Source: Alteraurantiacibacter buctensis (GTDB lineage: Bacteria; Pseudomonadota; Alphaproteobacteria; Sphingomonadales; Sphingomonadaceae). Taken from it: a DNA stretch of 64,000 nt. Below the pieces are notes generated by a model. The model was not told the DNA's origin. It saw nothing but the letters and a program-made list of their open reading frames with translations, and made no database searches. Position 1 is the stretch's first letter, and each line of letters opens with the position of its first letter. A program made the position numbers and the translations under genes. Of the stretch, positions 45,012 to 54,647 are shown in pieces. Location of the stretch: the NCBI RefSeq assembly GCF_009827655.1, contig NZ_WTYV01000003.1:283886-347885 (forward strand), given 5' to 3'.

Positions 45012-47903
45012 CTATTGCTGTGCAGCGGGTTCCGGCAGCACCACGATCTCCAGCCGTTGCGCCGGATCGAGGTAGCGCTGGGCCATGGCGTGGAGGTCTT
45101 CCGCCGTCACGCTGCGGATCGTCTCCTGCCCGGCCATGTAGCGCTGCAGCCTGTCGGGCTGGGTCTGCGCGCGGTCGACCAGGCCGATCCAGCCGCCATT
45201 GGTCTTCAGCAGGTTCTCGTAGGTCTCGATCAGCGGGGCGCGGGCGCGTTGCAGCACGTCGGCATCCACCGGGGCGGCGCGCAGCGCGCTGACCACATCC
45301 AGGATCGCTGCGCGGGCCGCTTCCACCTGGTCCGGCGCAATCTCGGCCCCCACCGACATGGTGCCCCAGCCGGGATAGACGCGGCTGGTGTTGCTGTCGG
45401 CCACGGGCGAATACGTCTGGCCCAGTTGTTCGCGCAAGGAGTCGGTCAGTTGCAGGCGCAGCACGCGGCCCAGCAGGTCCAGCTCCAGCGCCGCGCGCAG
45501 GTCCTCGCCGTCGCGGGTGGGCCACATCATCCGTATCAGCGCCTGGTTGGCCTCGCCCTGGTGATAGAGCGTGCGGGGGGAGCGGTCGGCGGTGAAGCTG
45601 CGAACACGGTTTTCCGTGTATTCCCCGAAGGCCGTTTCGCGCGGGGGCAGGGCACCCAGCGTGCGGGCGACCAGGGCGATGGTCGCCTCCTCGTCGAAAT
45701 CGCCCACCAGCGCCAGTTCCATCGCCCCGTTCTGCCAGCGCTCGCCGATCGACTGGCGCAGGCCGGCAAAGGTCAACGCCTGGTAGGCCTCCGGCGATTG
45801 CAGGGTGAAGCGCGGGTCCCCGTCGGACAAGATGCCGCCCAGCGCGTTGCCCAGCGTGCTGGCGGGCGTTGCATTGATGCGGGCGAAGAAGTTGGCCAGG
45901 CTGCGGCGATACTGTTCCTCGCCCGTGGGGCGATAGCCGGGATCGGTCACGGCGGCGGCGATCAGTTGCAGTTGCAGCTCCAGGTCGCCCGGCGTGGTGG
46001 TGCCGGATAGCTGGAACGTCTCGTCGCCAGCGCCGATGTTGATGCCCACCTGCTTGCCGGCCAGGATCGTCACCAGCTCGTCCAGCGTATGGGCACCCAG
46101 GCCGCCGGTGATCAGCGAACTGGTCATGGCCGTGGCCAGCGGGTTCTCGCGCGTGTCGAGCAGCTCGCCGCCATCGATGTTGAGCTGCACCGAGACGCGG
46201 TTCTCCTGCAGGTCGGTGCGCTTGAGGTTCAGCTTGAGGCCGTTGGCGAAAGTGATCGTGCGGATGCCGAGCAGCGGTTCCACCACGTCGCTTGCCACCG
46301 TGCCCACGGGGCCGAAATCGGTATAGGCGAACTGGCCTGCGGCTGCTTCCTCGCGCGCCACCAGCGGGGTGGCCATGCCGGCATCCCACGCGGCGCGCAG
46401 GGCGGCCTCGCCCCCGGCGGGCGCGGTGCGGCCGGAATAGCGGATCAGGGGGTTGTCCAGCGACACGGCATCGGCCTGCAAGGCGGCCAGCACGGCTTCC
46501 GGCGTGATCAGCGGCTCGTGCTGGATGAAGCGCTCCAGCGCGCTTTGCGGCGTGGTGGGCACCTGCGCGTCTTCCAGCAGTGTGAGCGCGCCGGTGATGA
46601 AATTGCGGTTATCGCGCGTGGCCGCCCCCGCAGCGTTCGCTTCCAGCGAGGCGCGCAGGTTGGCCACCTGCTCGGCCACTTCGGCCGGGGTAAAGCCGAA
46701 TTGCAGGGCGCGGCGGTATTCCTCCTGCGCGGCGGCCAGGCCGCGCTGCCATTCGCCCTCGGCGGCCTGCACCACCAGCGAGGTGGAGCGCGCCTCCTGG
46801 AACACTTCCTCGGTTACGAAGCCGGCCCCGCGGAACGGTGGGTTCTCGTCACGCTGCAGACGCTGCAGGCGGCGGTTGACGATGGCATAGCCGATCTCGC
46901 GCAGCACCCGTTCGCGGCGGGTGGCCACGGTGTCGGGCCGGTCGATCCACGGCGCGGTGCGGGTGGCGGTCACCTGCTCGGCCAGCGCCGGGTCCAGCCA
47001 CACCTGCGTTTCCCCGGCGCGGGCAAAGTCGAACGGGCCGGCATTGGCCGGTTCCTCCACGGTGGGCGCGGTCCAGCCGGCAAAGTGCTGGCGCACGGCG
47101 GCCTCTACCGCTGCGGCATCGAAATCCCCCACCACGATGATCGCGGCGTTATCGGGCCGGTACCAGCGGGTGTAGAAATCGCGCAGCCGCTGGCTGGTGG
47201 CGGTGCCCACGCTCTCGGGCGATCCACCCAGCCAGTTCTCGGCAAAGGCCGCGCCGGGATAGAGGAATTTCAACTGCGCCAGCGAGTTCTTGAGCTGGTA
47301 GGTATCACGAACCCGCAGCTCGGACTGCACCACGCCGATCTCGCGCGCCACGGCATCCGGGTCCAGCGTCAGCTCGCTGGCGGTCTCGCGCATCAGCATC
47401 AGCGCGGTATCCAACAGCGCTGGATCGTTGCGCGGCAGATTGAGCTGGTAGAGTGTGCGGTCGAAACCGGTGCTGGCATTGGTATCGGGCCCGAAGGCCA
47501 GCCCCTCGCGCTCCAGCAGGTGGACCATTTCGCCCTCGGGCACGCGGGTGCTGCCGTTGAAGGCCATGTGTTCCAGGAAATGGGCAAAGCCGGCCTGGTC
47601 TTCCTCCTCGCCCAGCGAGCCGGTGTTGATCCACAGGTAGACCATGCCCTGGCCCGCGGGGGTGCCGTTCTGGCGGATGATGAACTTCAGGCCGTTGTCC
47701 AGCACGCCAATGCGATAGCCGGTATCGAACGGCAGGTCGGACCCCGCGATGCCGAACGCCTCCAGCAGCGCCGGATTGACCGGCGCGGTGACGTGGTGGA
47801 TGACCTGTTCCGGGTGCTGGTATTCCGGGGCCTGGGCCAGCAGGGGGGCGGGAAGGGTGACGGCAAGCGCGCTGGTCAGCGCGAAAAAGGCACGCAGGTT
47901 CAT
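45012..47903 (-). CDS. Exported M16 family zinc metallopeptidase (two-lobed)
   Basis: A 963-residue insulinase/pitrilysin-family protein with a signal peptide ending at about residue 24 (PLLAQ). The inverted zinc motif HFLEH is at 108-112 in FAHFLEHMAFNGSTRVP, with the distal Glu in EIGVVQSELR. N- and C-terminal M16 halves are both present; the second (ITFANGLKLNLKRTDLQENR) lacks a motif, as usual. It would degrade peptides in the periplasm. It diverges from the retropepsin-like gene. GCGGGCC precedes the ATG only weakly. Confidence 0.92.
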   Translation of the reverse strand: MNLRAFFALTSALAVTLPAPLLAQAPEYQHPEQVIHHVTAPVNPALLEAFGIAGSDLPFDTGYRIGVLDNGLKFIIRQNGTPAGQGMVYLWINTGSLGEEEDQAGFAHFLEHMAFNGSTRVPEGEMVHLLEREGLAFGPDTNASTGFDRTLYQLNLPRNDPALLDTALMLMRETASELTLDPDAVAREIGVVQSELRVRDTYQLKNSLAQLKFLYPGAAFAENWLGGSPESVGTATSQRLRDFYTRWYRPDNAAIIVVGDFDAAAVEAAVRQHFAGWTAPTVEEPANAGPFDFARAGETQVWLDPALAEQVTATRTAPWIDRPDTVATRRERVLREIGYAIVNRRLQRLQRDENPPFRGAGFVTEEVFQEARSTSLVVQAAEGEWQRGLAAAQEEYRRALQFGFTPAEVAEQVANLRASLEANAAGAATRDNRNFITGALTLLEDAQVPTTPQSALERFIQHEPLITPEAVLAALQADAVSLDNPLIRYSGRTAPAGGEAALRAAWDAGMATPLVAREEAAAGQFAYTDFGPVGTVASDVVEPLLGIRTITFANGLKLNLKRTDLQENRVSVQLNIDGGELLDTRENPLATAMTSSLITGGLGAHTLDELVTILAGKQVGINIGAGDETFQLSGTTTPGDLELQLQLIAAAVTDPGYRPTGEEQYRRSLANFFARINATPASTLGNALGGILSDGDPRFTLQSPEAYQALTFAGLRQSIGERWQNGAMELALVGDFDEEATIALVARTLGALPPRETAFGEYTENRVRSFTADRSPRTLYHQGEANQALIRMMWPTRDGEDLRAALELDLLGRVLRLQLTDSLREQLGQTYSPVADSNTSRVYPGWGTMSVGAEIAPDQVEAARAAILDVVSALRAAPVDADVLQRARAPLIETYENLLKTNGGWIGLVDRAQTQPDRLQRYMAGQETIRSVTAEDLHAMAQRYLDPAQRLEIVVLPEPAAQQ

Positions 47904-48070
47904 GGCCCGCTTGATGGCGCAGGAATGCTGAACGGGCAATTGCTTATCATCCGCGCCAGCCGGCAACGGCGGATCACCCGCCGCCTGGCGGGGCGTCCCC
48001 GGTTTGGGCCACATTGCACAACGGCTGGCACGCCCATATGGTCCGGCCGGGTTACCTGAAAGGCTTGCGC

Positions 48071-48946
48071 GTGAAACATGCATCCGCGAGATCGGGTCTG
48101 GCAGCAGTGCTTGCATCCTTGCTGCTCACGCCCCCCGCTATGGCTGAAGTGCCGATCCGGATCGCGGCATCGGGCCATGCGACCGTGCCCGTGGTTGGCA
48201 GTTTCGGAGAGCACCAGTTCGTCATCGATACCGGGGCCGAAGGCAGCGCGATCTACGAGGATTTTGCCAACACCCATGCCATTCCCGATGCCGGGAGCAT
48301 GGAGCTTCAGGGCCAGACAGGCGCTTCCAGCCTGGCAACCGCCAGCATCGAGGCGCTGACGCTTGATGGCGTGCGCAAAGGCCCCATCGAAGCCGTCAAG
48401 TTGCCTCCGCGGACAGACGGGGTGCCGCTTGCCGGGATCGTGGGGCTGGATATTTTCGGGGATCGCACCCTTGATTTCGATCTGCCAAGGCAGCGGGTGG
48501 CCCTGCTGGCGCCGGGGCAGGTTCCCTCCGGTCTGCTGACCAACCCCGCCGCCGCCACGCCCACCGCCGGCGAGCTGCTGACGGTGCCCGTCCGCATCGG
48601 ATCGGTCACCGCCACGGCCGTAATCGACACCGGCGCACGAAAGACCCGGATCAACTGGAACCTTGCCCGGTTGCTGGGGATTGCGCCGGAAGACCTCTCG
48701 GCGGGCGATACGATCTATGGGGCCACCAACGTGGCGCTGGAGACGGGAGCTACTGAGGTGCAGGATGTCCATCTGGGCGACCGGCACCTTGCGGTTGCCC
48801 CTGTGCTGGTGGCCGACCTCAACGTGTTCGAGGTCTTCGGGGTGGCCGACCGGCCAGCGGTGATCCTGGGCATGGACTGGCTGCTGGAAACCCGGATGGT
48901 GGTGGATTTCCCCGGCAGGCAGGTGTGGTTCGAACCGGCCATGTAG
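48071..48946 (+). CDS. Exported two-lobed retropepsin-like aspartic protease
   Basis: A 291-residue protein with a signal peptide (GLAAVLASLLLTPPAMAEV). Two aspartic-protease motifs are present: VIDTGAEGS with Asp53 and VIDTGARKT with Asp186. Each lobe also has a late hydrophobic G-x-D motif (IVGLDIFG near 126 and VILGMDWLL near 271) as in retropepsins. Both catalytic aspartates are therefore in one chain, as in pepsin. The GTG at 48071 follows AAAGG; an ATG at 48038 is an alternative. Periplasmic peptide cleavage is likely, substrate unknown. Confidence 0.82.
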   Translation: MKHASARSGLAAVLASLLLTPPAMAEVPIRIAASGHATVPVVGSFGEHQFVIDTGAEGSAIYEDFANTHAIPDAGSMELQGQTGASSLATASIEALTLDGVRKGPIEAVKLPPRTDGVPLAGIVGLDIFGDRTLDFDLPRQRVALLAPGQVPSGLLTNPAAATPTAGELLTVPVRIGSVTATAVIDTGARKTRINWNLARLLGIAPEDLSAGDTIYGATNVALETGATEVQDVHLGDRHLAVAPVLVADLNVFEVFGVADRPAVILGMDWLLETRMVVDFPGRQVWFEPAM

Positions 48947-49051
48947 CCGGCCCTCGCCAGTCCTGCCCCTTGCCTGAGAGCAGCCCCGGCCTGCCTCCGT
49001 GGCGGAGGCGGCCAACACCGCAAGCCGGACCCGGTTTTTCCGGTGAAGCGG

Positions 49052-49855
49052 TTACTTCTTCGGCTTGGGCGGGGTGTTGCGCAGGCGGGTGCGGTGGGCG
49101 CTCATGTCCAGCACCTCGCCGGGCGAACCGTCATCCTGCAGCAGGCCCAGGCGGCGGGCGACTTCCTGGTAGGCTTCTTCCTCGCCCCCCAGGTCACGCC
49201 GGAAGCGGTCCTTGTCGAGCTTTTCGCCGGTGGTCATGTCCCACAGGCGGCAGTTGTCCGGGCTGATCTCGTCAGCCAGGATCACGCGGCTATAGTCACC
49301 ATCCCAGATGCGGCCGAATTCCAGCTTGAAATCCACCAGCCGGATGCCGATCGCGGCGAACATGCCGCACATGAAATCGTTGATGCGGATGGCCATGGCC
49401 GAGATGTCCTGCATCTCGTCATGCCCGGCCCAGTTGAAGCAGGCGATGTGCTCCTCGGCCACCATCGGATCACCCAGCTCGTCGCTCTTCAGGTAGTACT
49501 CGATCAGGGTGTGCGGCAGCATCTCGCCCTCGGGCAGGCCCACGCGCTTGGACAGCGAACCGGCCACCACGTTGCGCACGACCACTTCCAGCGGGATGAT
49601 CTCCACCTGCCGCACCAGTTGCTCGCGCATGTTCAGGCGGCGGATGAAGTGGGTGGGGATGCCGATGTGCGCCAGGCGGGTGAACACATGCTCGCTGATG
49701 CGGTTGTTGATCACGCCCTTGCCGTTGATGGTGCCCTTCTTGGCCGCGTTGAAAGCGGTGGCATCATCTTTGAAATACTGGATCAGCGTGCCGGGTTCAG
49801 GGCCTTCGTAAAGGATCTTGGCCTTGCCTTCGTAGATCTGGCGACGGCGGGACAT
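49052..49855 (-). CDS. purC: SAICAR synthetase
   Basis: A 267-residue Pur[60 protein letters not shown] and [15 protein letters not shown] are signatures. It joins CAIR and aspartate using ATP. In many alphaproteobacteria purC directly precedes purS-purQ-purL; here the protease pair and a PepSY gene separate them. Confidence 0.97.
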   Translation of the reverse strand: MSRRRQIYEGKAKILYEGPEPGTLIQYFKDDATAFNAAKKGTINGKGVINNRISEHVFTRLAHIGIPTHFIRRLNMREQLVRQVEIIPLEVVVRNVVAGSLSKRVGLPEGEMLPHTLIEYYLKSDELGDPMVAEEHIACFNWAGHDEMQDISAMAIRINDFMCGMFAAIGIRLVDFKLEFGRIWDGDYSRVILADEISPDNCRLWDMTTGEKLDKDRFRRDLGGEEEAYQEVARRLGLLQDDGSPGEVLDMSAHRTRLRNTPPKPKK

Positions 49856-50055
49856 GGGCAGGGAACCTTATTCTGGAGTGCTGGCAAGCACCGGAAAACG
49901 ACAGCGCCCCGGCTGGCGAAGCGCGCTGCCTCGCATCCGCCGGGGCGTGCTGGGGCGGCCTATACACGCGAGGGGCCGCGCTGGCAACGTGCGGGCAGGT
50001 AGCGTTCCACCACGGATCAGCGATTTGTTTACCCGACACGGTTAACATGCGCGCC

Positions 50056-50370
50056 ATGAAGCAGTTGCGCGCCTTTGGCATCTTCCTTGTCGTGATGTTG
50101 GTCGCAGGCGCGGCCTTCACCTCCTATGCCGGCTATGTCGTGGTGGTGGACCGGACAGGCATGGTCAGCCAGGCCAGCGTGGTCGGCTTTCACGGCGGGC
50201 GCAGCCTGCTGGGCCTGCCGGGCGGGCGATACTTCGGCATTCCGCCCTATGACGGCGCGGTGGAGGTGCAGTGCGCCGATGGATCGAGCCAGACTGGCGG
50301 CATCGTGGCGCGCGGCCAGTCGACCTATTTGACCGTGACGGGCGAGGGCACCTGCGCGCAGATCGGCTGA
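50056..50370 (+). CDS. Small exported or membrane-anchored protein, unknown
   Basis: A 104-residue protein with one N-terminal hydrophobic helix (FGIFLVVMLVAGAAFTSYAG) and a short beta-rich domain with Gly repeats (GGRSLLGLPGGRYFGIPPYD) and two cysteines (VQCADG and GTCAQIG) that may pair. Not recognised. An ATG at 50047 adds MRA; neither start has a clear ribosome binding site. Confidence 0.6.
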   Translation: MKQLRAFGIFLVVMLVAGAAFTSYAGYVVVVDRTGMVSQASVVGFHGGRSLLGLPGGRYFGIPPYDGAVEVQCADGSSQTGGIVARGQSTYLTVTGEGTCAQIG

Positions 50371-50385
50371 TCTGAGCAGGGCTTA

Positions 50386-50402
50386 CGTTGCGCCACGCAA
50401 CG
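50386..50402. repeat. 17-base palindrome before the TonB receptor
   Basis: CGTTGCG-CCA-CGCAACG is perfect over seven bases per arm. It lies 86 bases upstream of the receptor start. It may be an operator or end the preceding small gene; no T-run follows. Confidence 0.4.
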
Positions 50403-50487
50403 CATTACGGGTTTGCCATCAGGCAGCTTCCCCACTAACCGCCCGCTCCTGACAGGCCTGGCCTGGCAGGATCACAAGGGGCGCGAC

Positions 50488-53487
50488 ATGACAGCAGCGG
50501 CGCGGCGCCGGGTTTCCCGGCTGGCTCTTTTCGGCATGGCTTCGGCCCTGGCCTTTCCGGCTTTCGCCCAGGATGGCGATACCATCGTGGTCACCGGATC
50601 GCTGATCCGCGGATCGGCGGAAGATGGCGCGGCCCCGGTGGACGTGCTGGGCGGCGAGGAACTGGCCGCCCAGGGCAGCCCCACGCTGATGGACCTTTCC
50701 CGCAGCCTGCCGGTGTCCAGCGGGGTGATCGGCGATGCCAGCCAGTTCGACCCGCGCAGCCAGTTCAACCAGGGCGTGGCCAGCATCAACCTGCGCGGGC
50801 TGGGGCCGCAGCGCACGCTGGTGCTGCTGAACGGCCACCGCGTGGTCTCCACCGGGGCGGGCAACCTGCCGGTGGTCGACGTGAACCTGATCCCGCAAGC
50901 CGCGCTGGACCGGGTCGAGATCCTGAAGGACGGCGCTTCGGCCACCTATGGCTCGGACGCCATCGGCGGCGTGGTCAACTTCATCACCCGCACCGACCAG
51001 GACGGGTTCCTGGTGGGTGGTGACTATCGCTGGATCGACGGATCGAACGGCGACTGGAGCGCCAGTGCCAGCTATGGCCGCGACTATGGCATGGTCCGGG
51101 TGTTCCTGGCCGGCGGTTACCAGCGGCGCAGCGAACTGCGGATTACCCACCGCGATTTCACCTGGCGCGATTTCGACGAAAACCCGCAGGGCGGTTTTTC
51201 CGGCGGCGGCAATCCCGGCAACTTCGATTTCAACGGCAGCGCGGGTGGCACGGCCTTTACCGCGGACCTGGGCTGCGAAGGGCTGGGCGGCTTCCGCAGC
51301 CTGCCCGGCTCCACCGCCGACCTGTGCAACACCAGCTACCTCGGCTTCACCAACCTGGTCGAGCCGGAGGAGCGCTGGCAGGCGCTGGGCGAGTTGGAGT
51401 TTACCCTGGCCGATGGCGCGCGGCTGCGCGTGGGCGGGCTCTACAGCCATACCGATACGGTGCTGAACACCAGCCCCAGCTTCCTGCCCACCATCGCCCC
51501 CAGTGCCCACGCGGCCTTTGGCGGGACGGGCCTGTTCGTGATCCCCGCCTATGCCCCGGCGCTGGCCGACTATTGCGCGCGATTCGGCGCGGCGGCGGGC
51601 TGCTCGCTGGGCGCGAACGGGCAGCCGGACCAGCCGGCGCTGGCATTCCCGGTGCGTTTCCGCCCGTTTCTGCTGGGCGGCAACCCGCTGTTTGCCAACG
51701 ATCGCGGCACGGCAGAACTGGACTATCGCGCCAGCCTGTACCAGCTCAACGCCAACCTCTCGGCCGACCTGACCGACGATCTGGCGCTGGACCTGGGCGC
51801 CACGTTCTCGCGCAACGCCCGCTATTTCGAGGTGGGCGACAGCCTGGTGGACCTGTTGCAGAATGCCCTCGCCGGCTTCGGCGGGGCCAATTGCGCCTAT
51901 GCCACGCCGCAGAGCCGCGCGGGGTTAAGCGCCCAGCAACTGGCCGCCGTGGCGGGGACCAACGGCTGTTCGTATTTCAACCCGTTCTCCACCGGCGTGG
52001 CGATGAACACCGTGATGGGCACGGCCAACCCCAATTATGCCGGCAACGGGGCCTTTGCCGGCCAGTCCACCGCCCCCGGGCGCGGACTGGTGAACGACCT
52101 GGCGACCATCGGCAATTTCTACCGCGTCTCCGCCCGCACGGCCAACACCACGCAGCTGGTGTTCGATGCCGTGCTGTCGGGCAACACCGGGATCGACCTT
52201 GGCGGCGGGCCGGTGCGCTTTGCGATTGGCGCCCAGACGCGGCACAACCGCTATGCCCGCACTTTCGGCGGGGTGGGCAACCTGGATGCCTTCCCGTGCC
52301 CCGGATCGGCGCTGGACCCGGCGGCCACCTGCGCCACGCAGACCGGCGCGCTGGGCTTCATCGGCGCGGGCCGCAACTATGCCGTGGCGGATGACGTGGC
52401 GGCGCTGTTCACCGAATGGCAGGTGCCGCTGGTCGACACCCTGGACCTGCAGCTCTCCGCCCGGTTCGAGGACTTCAGCGGTAACGGCGGCTCCAGCTTC
52501 GATCCGCAGGCGCGGCTGCGCTGGCAGGCGGCGGACTGGCTGGTGCTGCGCGGCGGCGCGGGCCAGACCTTCCGCGGCGCGCCGCGCAACCAGACCAGTG
52601 CGGACCTCGTCTCGCTGACCTTCATCGGCGGGGCCTTCCGCGCGGTGGACCTGCTGGCCAACCCGGGCCTGGCGCCCGAAAAGGCGACCACCTGGAACGC
52701 CGGCGCGGTGATCGAGAGGGGCGGCTTCCATTTCAGTGTCGACTGGTGGCGCTACGATTTCAGCGGCGCGATCGAGAACGAGCCGGTCGGTGGCATGGTC
52801 GCCGCCATGTTCGGCGCCAGCGGCACGGCCAATTGCGGCAACCCGGCCTATGCCGCCTTGCAGGCCCGCTTCACCTTCAGCGGCGGGGTCTGCGCGGTGG
52901 GCAACGTGCAGCGCATGGCCACCTATGCCTTCAACTCGGCCGATGTGACCACCAGCGGGCTGGACCTGTCCGGCAGCTACGATCACGATCTGGGCCCGGC
53001 GCAGGTGCAGGTGGGGGCGGCGGGCTCCTATGTCTTCACCTATCGCATCGGCGATCAGGTGGTGGCGGGCGTGCCGGTGCAGGGCGCGTTCAATGCCGTG
53101 GGGCTGCTCAATTTCCAGACCACGGCCTATCCGCTGCCGCGCTGGAAGGGCCAGGCCTGGGCGGGCGCGCGGCTGGGCGACCACTGGCTGCGGCTGCAGG
53201 TAAACCATATCGCGGGCTACGAGGACCAGCGCGGCGCCGCCGTGTTCGGCCCCAACCCGGGCACGCTGGCGGGCGCTTCGGTCACCGGCGGCAAGCGCAT
53301 CACCGCCTTTACCACGCTGGACGCAGTCTGGCGCTGGGCGCTGCCAACGGACACCACGCTGAGCGTCACGCTGGCCAACCTGCTGGACGCCGATGCCCCG
53401 TTTGCCCGGCTGGACCAGAACTTCGATCCCTTCACCCACAGCACGCTGGGCTTCACAGCCAAGATGGGGATCGCCCAGGCGTTCTGA
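50488..53487 (+). CDS. TonB-dependent receptor
   Basis: A 999-residue outer-membrane receptor. The signal peptide ends near FPAFAQ, a TonB-box-like DTIVVTGSLIRG follows, and the plug has VASINLRGLGPQRTLVLLNG, HRVVSTGAGNLPVVDVNLIP and EILKDGASATYGSDAIGGVV. The barrel is Gly- and aromatic-rich and ends with FTHSTLGFTAKMGIAQAF, carrying the terminal Phe. It imports a large or scarce ligand using TonB energy; which one is not evident. The ATG at 50488 follows AAGGGG. Confidence 0.94.
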   Translation: MTAAARRRVSRLALFGMASALAFPAFAQDGDTIVVTGSLIRGSAEDGAAPVDVLGGEELAAQGSPTLMDLSRSLPVSSGVIGDASQFDPRSQFNQGVASINLRGLGPQRTLVLLNGHRVVSTGAGNLPVVDVNLIPQAALDRVEILKDGASATYGSDAIGGVVNFITRTDQDGFLVGGDYRWIDGSNGDWSASASYGRDYGMVRVFLAGGYQRRSELRITHRDFTWRDFDENPQGGFSGGGNPGNFDFNGSAGGTAFTADLGCEGLGGFRSLPGSTADLCNTSYLGFTNLVEPEERWQALGELEFTLADGARLRVGGLYSHTDTVLNTSPSFLPTIAPSAHAAFGGTGLFVIPAYAPALADYCARFGAAAGCSLGANGQPDQPALAFPVRFRPFLLGGNPLFANDRGTAELDYRASLYQLNANLSADLTDDLALDLGATFSRNARYFEVGDSLVDLLQNALAGFGGANCAYATPQSRAGLSAQQLAAVAGTNGCSYFNPFSTGVAMNTVMGTANPNYAGNGAFAGQSTAPGRGLVNDLATIGNFYRVSARTANTTQLVFDAVLSGNTGIDLGGGPVRFAIGAQTRHNRYARTFGGVGNLDAFPCPGSALDPAATCATQTGALGFIGAGRNYAVADDVAALFTEWQVPLVDTLDLQLSARFEDFSGNGGSSFDPQARLRWQAADWLVLRGGAGQTFRGAPRNQTSADLVSLTFIGGAFRAVDLLANPGLAPEKATTWNAGAVIERGGFHFSVDWWRYDFSGAIENEPVGGMVAAMFGASGTANCGNPAYAALQARFTFSGGVCAVGNVQRMATYAFNSADVTTSGLDLSGSYDHDLGPAQVQVGAAGSYVFTYRIGDQVVAGVPVQGAFNAVGLLNFQTTAYPLPRWKGQAWAGARLGDHWLRLQVNHIAGYEDQRGAAVFGPNPGTLAGASVTGGKRITAFTTLDAVWRWALPTDTTLSVTLANLLDADAPFARLDQNFDPFTHSTLGFTAKMGIAQAF

Positions 53488-53585
53488 GCCATCCTGCAAC
53501 GATATGTTCAGGAACGAAGGGCCAGGGTTTGCGTAACCGGTAACCGGCTGCCACTGTGCGGCCCAACCCAAGTTACGGATTCGCA

Positions 53586-54647
53586 ATGCCTCTGTCGATT
53601 GTTCCCGTTTTGCTAGCATCAGCCACGCCTGTTGCCCTGCCGGCAGATGCGATTCCCCCCCTGCCGCTGGCGGGTGAGGAAACCACGCTGGCCCTGGCCC
53701 AGCAGGGTGAACCGCTGCCCCAGCCGCCCGCCGCTGCCGCCGGGGGCGATGCACCTCCGGCAGAACAGCCGATCACCGGCGATGACGTGATCATCGTGGA
53801 AGGGGCCGTCGGCCCGCCGCCCGGCGATCCGGCAGCGCAATTGAACGAAGCGGTGTTCGATGTGGCGCAGGATCTTGACCGGGCCGTGATCGGCCCCGTG
53901 GCCGAGGTTTACGAGGACGACCTGCCCAAGCCGCTGCGCAATGGCCTGCGGAACTTCCTGCGCAACCTGCTGGAACCGGTCAACGCCATCAACTTCATGC
54001 TGCAACTGAAGCCGGGCAAGGCGTTCGAGACGCTGGGCCGCTTCGTGATCAACAGCACCGTGGGCGTTGCGGGCCTGTTCGATGTGGCTTCGGACGATCC
54101 GTTCAACCTGCCCTGGCGGCGCAATGGCCTGGCCAACACGCTGGGTTATTACGGCGTGGGGCCGGGACCCTATTTCTATCTGCCGCTGATCGGCGCGACC
54201 ACCTTGCGCGACATGTTCGGCAGCCTGGTTGACCAGGCGGTGGTCCCCTTCATCGTCGGCCCGCCGCTCGATACGCCATATTATGCGGTGCCGGCCTACA
54301 CGATCAGCTCGCTGCAGTTCCGCATGGAGTTTGACGAGACGCTGGGCGAAATCCGCGATTCGATCGACCCCTACACGGCGCTGCGCGAATACTACCTGTG
54401 CCGGCGCGAGCGCGAGATCGAGGCGCTGCACAACCGCCCGCCGCCGCGCGACTGCCGCATTGCCGCGCTGATGGGCGAGCTGGACGAGGAGCCGGTTGCC
54501 GCCGCTCCCTCCGCAACCGGCGCTATGACGATTCCGACCGTTGCGCCGGTGGCGCCCGCTCCGGTTGAGCCAGCCCCGCCGGTGGAGGAAGTGCCCGCCG
54601 AACCGGCGTTCATTTCCGAACCCGTGGTGCAGCCGCTGGCCGCCTAG
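53586..54647 (+). CDS. mlaA: MlaA (VacJ) family protein, lipobox not visible
   Basis: A 353-residue MlaA. DDLPKPLRNGLRNFLRNLLE, PVNAINFMLQLKPGKAFETL, GRFVINSTVGVAGLFDVASD and GVGPGPYFYLPLIGATTLRD are the family core. MlaA removes misplaced phospholipids from the outer leaflet with OmpC and the MlaBCDEF pump. E. coli MlaA is a lipoprotein; here no Cys follows the signal (MPLSIVPVLLASATPVALPA). An acidic linker precedes the core and a Pro/Ala/Val tail follows. A GTG at 53556 would add RPNPSYGFA. The stop shares CTAG with the convergent gene. Confidence 0.92.
   Translation: MPLSIVPVLLASATPVALPADAIPPLPLAGEETTLALAQQGEPLPQPPAAAAGGDAPPAEQPITGDDVIIVEGAVGPPPGDPAAQLNEAVFDVAQDLDRAVIGPVAEVYEDDLPKPLRNGLRNFLRNLLEPVNAINFMLQLKPGKAFETLGRFVINSTVGVAGLFDVASDDPFNLPWRRNGLANTLGYYGVGPGPYFYLPLIGATTLRDMFGSLVDQAVVPFIVGPPLDTPYYAVPAYTISSLQFRMEFDETLGEIRDSIDPYTALREYYLCRREREIEALHNRPPPRDCRIAALMGELDEEPVAAAPSATGAMTIPTVAPVAPAPVEPAPPVEEVPAEPAFISEPVVQPLAA

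Noticed and set aside
50371..50487. A cobalamin or other riboswitch before the TonB receptor
   Set aside because: No B12-box or recognisable aptamer core is present; only the 17-base palindrome was found.
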